Source: Wuchereria bancrofti
Lineage: Eukaryota > Nematoda > Chromadorea > Rhabditida > Onchocercidae
Direction of reading: 5' to 3'
Length of the DNA stretch: 11,207 bases
Assembly: GCA_005281725.1 (NCBI GenBank)
Contig: SSBO01000113.1
Coordinates: 1 to 11,207, forward strand
In this document: positions 6,903 through 11,207 of the stretch, in pieces
Numbering within the stretch: position 1 is the first letter of the stretch
Layout: the number at the start of each line of letters is the position of its first letter
Translations under genes and position numbers: made by a program
The notes under the pieces: model-generated
Database searches by the model: none
Told to the model about the DNA's origin: nothing
Seen by the model: only the letters and a program-made list of their open reading frames with translations

Positions 6903-7013
6903 CATTTAAATGTATTAGCGAAGGTAGATGAAAGAAATCAATGCAACAGATGGACACAAAAGTATAAAGTTATAAAATTCCATGCTGTTTTCTGATATTA
7001 AATTTAAATCCAA

Positions 7014-7232
7014 GTGAAAAAGCTAATATTATTATTATGCAAATTGGCAAATGGTTTTCAGCAATATCTAATTCAGAAATACTGTACTTCACTTCAGTTG
7101 CTGTTAAATATAGTTCTTTTTCTTTCCGTTCGTAATTTGTACTTTCAAATTACTACCAATTTTATCAGGTATAAGAACTTATGTCTGAACAAATGTGCTC
7201 AAATAATTGTTTTACATATTGAATTTTTATGA
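7014..7232 (+). CDS. 72-codon open frame, U3 copy (antisense to peptide gene)
   Basis: GTG at 7014 and TGA at the end. It starts KKLILLLCKLANGFQQ after the GTG and ends IIVLHIEFL. The U4 copy (10100-10318) differs by one residue (Arg to Thr). The U1 copy differs at roughly ten residues plus one in-frame extra codon, with about five silent changes. See the U1 entry for the caution about the missing ATG. Confidence 0.2.
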   Translation: MKKLILLLCKLANGFQQYLIQKYCTSLQLLLNIVLFLSVRNLYFQITTNFIRYKNLCLNKCAQIIVLHIEFL

Positions 7233-7555
7233 GAAGCATTATTGGCTTATAAGAAACCGTTGAAATATTAAGAAAAAAAAAAAAACCTCAAAAAATTGTT
7301 AAAATCAAACTGATAAGTCAAAAATGTTAGCTTTTTCCACAAAGAAACATTTTTCCATTATATGCACAATAATTTCAGGTTTTACCATTTACTATTTCTC
7401 TTATAAAATGAAAATATACGAATTGTTGTTTTTTTTTTCTTTTTTTTTCATCTGACTTCCGCCTTTCGCATTCCTTTCATTAGTACACTGATCTTTTCAA
7501 TGTTAAAATATGATTATCAATCTTTATCACTTGCATATTAACAATTCTAATAGTT

Positions 7556-7666
7556 TCAGTTTATCAAATTAAGAGTGTTTCGCACAAACAGCAATGCTTT
7601 CTCTTCCAAAATAGACACTCTTCCATTTTCCATTCTATCACAATTCAGCAACATTGCTGCAATCAT
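7556..7666 (-). CDS. 36-codon open frame, U3 copy
   Basis: ATG at 7666, TGA at 7558-7556. The translation is identical to that of 1541-1651 in U1, and the nucleotide sequence is almost identical, consistent with the recent U1-U3 relationship. Coding status uncertain. Confidence 0.25.
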   Translation of the reverse strand: MIAAMLLNCDRMENGRVSILEEKALLFVRNTLNLIN

Positions 7667-7773
7667 AAAAGCAATTATGTCCAAAATTGAAATTAATTAT
7701 TCAAAATTGAAAGGTGCTAATAAATCAATTCTTTATGAAATGAACATATACTCTTCCACTTGCGCTGTCTGTA

Positions 7774-7993
7774 TTAATGAGCCATCATCCCATAACTTGT
7801 CAATTTTATAACCTGTGATAATCTCCGCGGCTGAAATTGTTGCCAGGGAATATCTGATTAACATTGCAGAATTTTTGAAATAACTTGAAATGATTATTGC
7901 TATTTTATCATTTTAACTTAGCCCATAATATTGGTTGGCAACTTGGCCACCACAATAAATGATGAAAGCAAGATATACCAACAACTTTGTCAT
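7774..7993 (-). pseudogene. Broken copy of the secreted-peptide gene (U3)
   Basis: Exon 1 starts with ATG at 7993 and reads as in U1 through residue 21 (MTKLLVYLAFIIYCGGQ then VANQ; His7 is Tyr, Ala18 is Val). At 7930 it joins directly to intron sequence TATTATGGGCT, adds YYGLS and stops at TAA (7915-7913). The donor and residues 22-38 are gone. An intact exon 2 with TTTCAG acceptor remains at 7830-7774 (PRRLSQVIKLTSYGMMAH). If transcribed it would give only a signal peptide with a short tail. Confidence 0.6.
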
Positions 7994-9053
7994 ATGAAAT
8001 TAGTTGTATTATAATTTATGATTCCTAAAGTTTTACTTGTAATTACTACATTATTTGAGAGTAATAACTTTCGAATCTCTGTCGAGAAAGATCGGCGAGC
8101 AAGTTTCGATGGAAATTAACAGGATTTAATTAAGAGCATTTTCTTGAAAATTAAGAAAAGAAAAAGAATGACCGAACTAATTATAATGGTTGAAGATGGA
8201 AAAAATGGCGCTTTTTATACTTCGACATTGGAATCCTTTTGCTCTATTTTCCAAATTTCTCAAATTGAGTGGAAAAAGGGAGAAAAAAGTTAGTAAAACG
8301 TAGAACGACAAAAAATGCTTTTTGACCAGTGACAATAATTTGTCATTATTGTTTTTTGATTGTAAAAACAGTTGTAAAAAAAAAGTGAAGACTTAAAATT
8401 TTTTTTTATGGGAATTAAAAAAAACTTTTGATAGAAATTAATGCTTATTGTTTATTTGGTTTATTAATTTGCTAGTAATTTAATTGCACTTTTGTATTGT
8501 ACGATGAATGCCATCTCAATTACCTGAAAGAATTCTATTCATGTTTGCATTATTACCTCACTTCTTTAAGTTACATATCATTCATGGCGCTAATGTCCAG
8601 CTAACGTTAATTTTATCGATGACTAACATAATTAAAATAATAAGAATTGTGGAATAATTTTGAGACAAATGCATTAATTCAATTAAAAAAACTAATTTAA
8701 TTAAGGTATAATAAAACCTTTCCAAATTTCACGACGTTTCAACGTTTGTTGATAAAACATGTTTTAGTACTATAGTTTTTATAAGTGAATTGGTGATCTT
8801 TCTTCCTTCTTTTTTTCAGTTTCATATTTTTACAAAAATTTCATTTTGTTTGAAAATTAAACTAAAGTGCTTAATTTTTAAAAAAAGCAATAATATATTT
8901 GAATTCCTTTTTAAAAGTTATTTTCAGGAAGGTAAAGAATAGTGCCATAGATGAAAAGAAATCCAACCCTTGATTTACTTACCGTATGATAATCTCATAA
9001 ATAACATCAAAATTGTTAGCAGTTGACATGTTAGAAATATGCTTGCACTCATA

Positions 9054-9073
9054 TGCGTGCACACTTGCACGCA
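9054..9073. repeat. GC-rich hairpin, S2 copy
   Basis: TGCGTGC, loop ACACTT, GCACGCA. The stem matches the S1 hairpin and the loop differs. Confidence 0.55.
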
Positions 9074-9142
9074 AACCTGCGCTACATAACTAATTTGCTA
9101 AATAATAGTAGTGCTATTAGTAGTGACTGATAGCAGGTGCAA

Positions 9143-9260
9143 CACAAATTTTTCAAATCTTCTGGCTATTTATTTAATTTGAACGCCAGTTTTTATAGTG
9201 GACGACGAATTTCAATAGAGATGTCACTTTTTTGCTTCACTTCCATGCTCCTTTATGCAA
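9143..9260 (-). repeat. Old inverted copy of the S2 right flank
   Basis: Reading forward, TTTCAAATCTTCTGGCT, then GACGACGAATTTCAATAGAG, then TTTATGCAAATTATG follow the reverse complement of about 9720-9870 in the same order (TTTGAAATCTTCTGGCTAAT, GGACTGCGAATTTCAATAAA). Identity is clearly lower than between modules, perhaps 65-75%. The two arms enclose about 460-480 bases, so S2 contains an aged foldback. An 80-codon frame starting here (9137) is not protein-like. Confidence 0.6.
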
Positions 9261-9876
9261 ATTATGTAAATTTTTTGAAAATGCTTAAAAACCTAAAATG
9301 GATTAAATACCTTTCCAACAGCTTATTTAACTTCGTAAAGGTGCACTTTCTTCCTTTTATGTATTTTAAACACATATAACGGAAAGGAAACTACTGATTA
9401 TGTCTTATTATACTTATTATATCTTCTCTTTACCATAATTTTTGTATACTTTCCTTTTATATATACTTGGCGTAGTTTTGTTGTTTCATCCCTTTTCAAT
9501 TTATTTTTAAGTTACTGTTTTCATCCTTTTTTAACTAACTTTTAAGCATATCTCCAAGCTAACATTGAGCTTTTTTTTTCTCATAGCCTAGTTTTTTTTA
9601 TTATTTCTGATGAATATATGACACTTCGTTATTATAACTTTGCATACTTTTTTCCAATTCCATTTTTTCTTTTTTTCCTTTTACTTATCATTTTTTGGGT
9701 AAAAGTTAGCACAGAATATACTTGCAATTTAAAAAAATTTCATAAACGTACTGAAAAAAAAAACCGAGCATAAAGATAAAGCGAAGAATATGGTATTTTT
9801 ATTGAAATTCGCAGTCCATCATAAAAAATTGCTATTTAACTTAATTAGCCAGAAGATTTCAAAGACTTATTAATAC

Positions 9877-9988
9877 TGGCTACCATTTGATACTACCTGT
9901 TATTCCTTGCAACCACTTTCCACCACTTGTTACCACTTGCTATCACTTGTTATCACTTGTTGTTATCTGTAACCAATTGCTATCACTT
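9877..9988 (+). repeat. 10-bp tandem array beside U4
   Basis: Same array as 6771-6902, unit for unit, except that 23 bases near its left end (about two units plus slippage) are missing. About ten units in 10-base register end at TTCATTTAAATG. Confidence 0.95.
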
Positions 9989-10099
9989 CATTTAAATGTA
10001 TTAGCGAAGGTAGATGAAAGAAATCAATGCAACAGATGGACACAAAAGTATAAAGTTATAAAATTCCATGCTGTTTTCTGATATTAAATTTAAATCCAA

Positions 10100-10318
10100 G
10101 TGAAAAAGCTAATATTATTATTATGCAAATTGGCAAATGGTTTTCAGCAATATCTAATTCAGAAATACTGTACTTCACTTCAGTTGCTGTTAAATATAGT
10201 TCTTTTTCTTTCCGTCCGTAATTTGTACTTTCAAATTACTACCAATTTTATCACCTATAAGAACTTATGTCTGAACAAATGTGCTCAAATAATTGTTTTA
10301 CATATTGAATTTTTATGA
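10100..10318 (+). CDS. 72-codon open frame, U4 copy
   Basis: Same frame as 7014-7232: GTG start, one amino-acid difference (Thr for Arg near codon 51) and TGA at the same place. The near identity reflects the recent tandem duplication and says little about selection. Confidence 0.2.
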   Translation: MKKLILLLCKLANGFQQYLIQKYCTSLQLLLNIVLFLSVRNLYFQITTNFITYKNLCLNKCAQIIVLHIEFL

Positions 10319-10628
10319 GAAGCATTATTGGCTTATAAGAAACCGTTGAAATATTAAAAAAAAAAAACCTTAAAAAATTGTTAAATATCAAACTGATAAA
10401 TCGAAGATGTTAGCTTTTTCTACGACGAAACATTTCTCCATTATATGCACAATAATTTCAGGTTTTATCATTTACTATTTCTCTTATAAAATGAGAATAT
10501 ACGAATTCTTTTTTTCTCTTTCATTTGACTTCCGCCTTTCGCATTCCTTTCATTAGTACACTGATCTTTTCAATGTTAAAATATGATTATTAATCTTTAT
10601 CACTTGCATATTAATAATTCTAATAGTT

Positions 10629-10739
10629 TCACTTTATCAAATTAAGAGTGTTTCGCACAAACAGCAATGGTTTCTCTTCCAAAATAGACACTCTTCCATT
10701 TTCCATTCTATCACAATTCGACAGTATTGCTGCATTCAT
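10629..10739 (-). CDS. 36-codon open frame, U4 copy
   Basis: ATG at 10739, TGA at 10631-10629. It begins MNAAILSNCDRMENG, contains VSILEEKPLLFVRN and ends LIK. It is the only copy besides U1 where the overlapping phase-0 frame from the GCAG acceptor (10732 leftward) is also open: that frame translates QYCRIVIEWKMEEC and then LFWKRNHCCLCETLLI before TGA, with five cysteines. Which frame, if either, is used is unknown. Confidence 0.25.
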   Translation of the reverse strand: MNAAILSNCDRMENGRVSILEEKPLLFVRNTLNLIK

Positions 10740-10859
10740 AACAATAATTATGTAAATTCATTTCTTCCAGAATTAAAATCAATTATTCAAAATTGAAAAG
10801 TGTTAATAAATCAATTCTTTATAAAATGAACATACATTCTTCCACTTGCGTTGTTTGTA

Positions 10860-11207
10860 TTAATGAGCAATCATCCCATAACTCGTCAATTTTATACTCT
10901 GTGTTAATCTCCGCGCCTAAAATTGATGTCGGAGAATATCTGTCTAACATTCAGAACTTTTGAGTTAATTTGAAATGATTACTGTTATCTTAACTTATCA
11001 ACCCACGAGAATTACTTCAAATTTTTTATCAAAACAATCGAGTAATAAAGTAATTCACACTATGCAGCAAAATTAAACGCATGCCGTTTCAGAATTACAG
11101 AATGCACAGAGCACATACCTAGACTTGTATTTTATAATATACATACCTGTGACAAAAAGGTAAGATGCATACCATTTCCATTTTGCATCGGTGCTACTGC
11201 TTGATTG
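10860..11207 (-). CDS. Two-exon secreted peptide precursor, U4 copy (partial at window edge)
   Basis: The last 20 codons of exon 1 occupy 11206-11147 (NQAVAPMQNGNG then MHLTFLSQ), with donor GTATGT at 11146-11141. The intron is 11146-10917 (230 bases) ending TTTTAG. Exon 2 is 10916-10860 (ARRLTQSIKLTSYGMIAH, TAA), identical in protein to U1. The signal peptide lies beyond the window. Compared with U1, the Asn/Ala/Gln stretch carries about seven substitutions and one inserted codon within 33 bases, while the next 95 or so bases are identical. The in-frame indel supports coding. It is probably an intact gene, on the opposite strand from the U1 copy. Confidence 0.5.

Larger units (their letters stand above)
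6903..8355 (-). repeat. Module U, copy 3 (U3), exon 1 truncated
   Basis: It runs from CATTTAAATGTATTAGCG to the TTTTTTGATTG near 8355. The first 400 bases are almost the same as U4, the middle is closest to the right half of U1, and the last 240 bases (8117-8355) are a more diverged version (about 85%) of the U1/U2 end block. It lacks about 180 bases between exon 1 and the intron. Confidence 0.9.
8440..9880 (+). repeat. Spacer repeat S2 (long form)
   Basis: Direct repeat of S1, nearly identical from about 8510 to 9137 (offset about 2638) and from 9566 onward. It has an extra block 9138-9565 and a second extra block of about 55 bases near 9600-9655. Together with U4 it forms the second copy of a tandem duplication of S+array+U. 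Whether the extra blocks were gained here or lost from S1 cannot be decided within the window, though the S1 joins look like deletions. Confidence 0.85.
9989..11207 (-). repeat. Module U, copy 4 (U4), cut by the window end
   Basis: It is near-identical to U3 up to about 10380, then closer to U2 (AAGATGTTAGCTTTTTCTAC and the shorter T-run region), then about 98% identical to U1 997-1502 from about 10670 to 11180. The module continues past the right edge. Confidence 0.9.

Noticed and set aside
6801..6995. 64-codon frame, repeated at 9887-10081
   Set aside because: The first half is the 10-bp array. The identity between copies reflects the recent duplication.
7575..7811. 78-codon frame on plus
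   Set aside because: It runs antisense through exon 2 and the 36-codon frame, begins at a non-ATG codon and is not maintained in U4.
9137..9379. 80-codon frame on plus
   Set aside because: It lies in the block unique to S2, partly over an old inverted repeat. Its composition is that of A+T-rich DNA and it has no recognisable domain.
1..11207. Search for tRNA, rRNA, CRISPR arrays or a transposase
   Set aside because: I saw no cloverleaf A/B box pair, no rRNA-like conserved stretch, no spacer-repeat array and no transposase-length frame.

Overview
The window is A+T-rich (by eye around 70% or more), has no prokaryotic gene layout, no long open frame and many T- or A-runs. It does contain a short exon with a signal-peptide-like start, a CAG|GTATGT donor and TTTTAG/TTTCAG acceptors. 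This fits a compact invertebrate genome, most likely a nematode, but nothing in the sequence names the species. Two N characters show it is draft or clone-derived sequence.

Nearly all of it is built from copies of a few repeated modules. I name the main module U and orient it by the small peptide gene it carries. U1 is at about 219-2208 (gene on +). U2 is at about 4060-5772 (gene on -, exon 1 deleted). U3 is at about 6903-8355 (gene on -, exon 1 broken). U4 is at about 9989-11207 (gene on -, exon 1 entering from beyond the right edge). U1 is bracketed by a separate pair of inverted repeats (1-214 and 2209-2432), giving a 2.4 kb composite element. A 10-bp-period array lies next to U3 and U4, and in inverted orientation at about 2881-3075 next to a small U fragment (2771-2873). 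A spacer of about 1 kb (S1, about 5820-6770) recurs as S2 (about 8440-9880), where it is longer by a 430-base block containing an old inverted copy of its own flank. S1+U3 and S2+U4 therefore form a large tandem duplication. Only 2433-2770 and 3076-4059 look single-copy, and no gene is recognised there.

The only convincing gene content is a tiny two-exon gene in U1 (exon 1 912-1025, exon 2 1257-1313). It is predicted to encode a 56-residue secreted peptide precursor: a signal peptide, a variable Asn/Ala/Gln/Gly stretch, and a short basic C-terminal part. The four U copies show its birth and decay: complete (U1), probably complete but cut by the window (U4), exon 1 truncated (U3), exon 1 absent (U2). 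Two further short frames stay open in several copies: 36 codons downstream on the same strand, and 72-73 codons on the opposite strand. Their status is uncertain.

The overall look (inverted composite repeats, short-period subterminal tandem repeats, a captured small gene, mosaic copies) resembles Foldback-type DNA transposons. No transposase is present, so any such element here would be non-autonomous.
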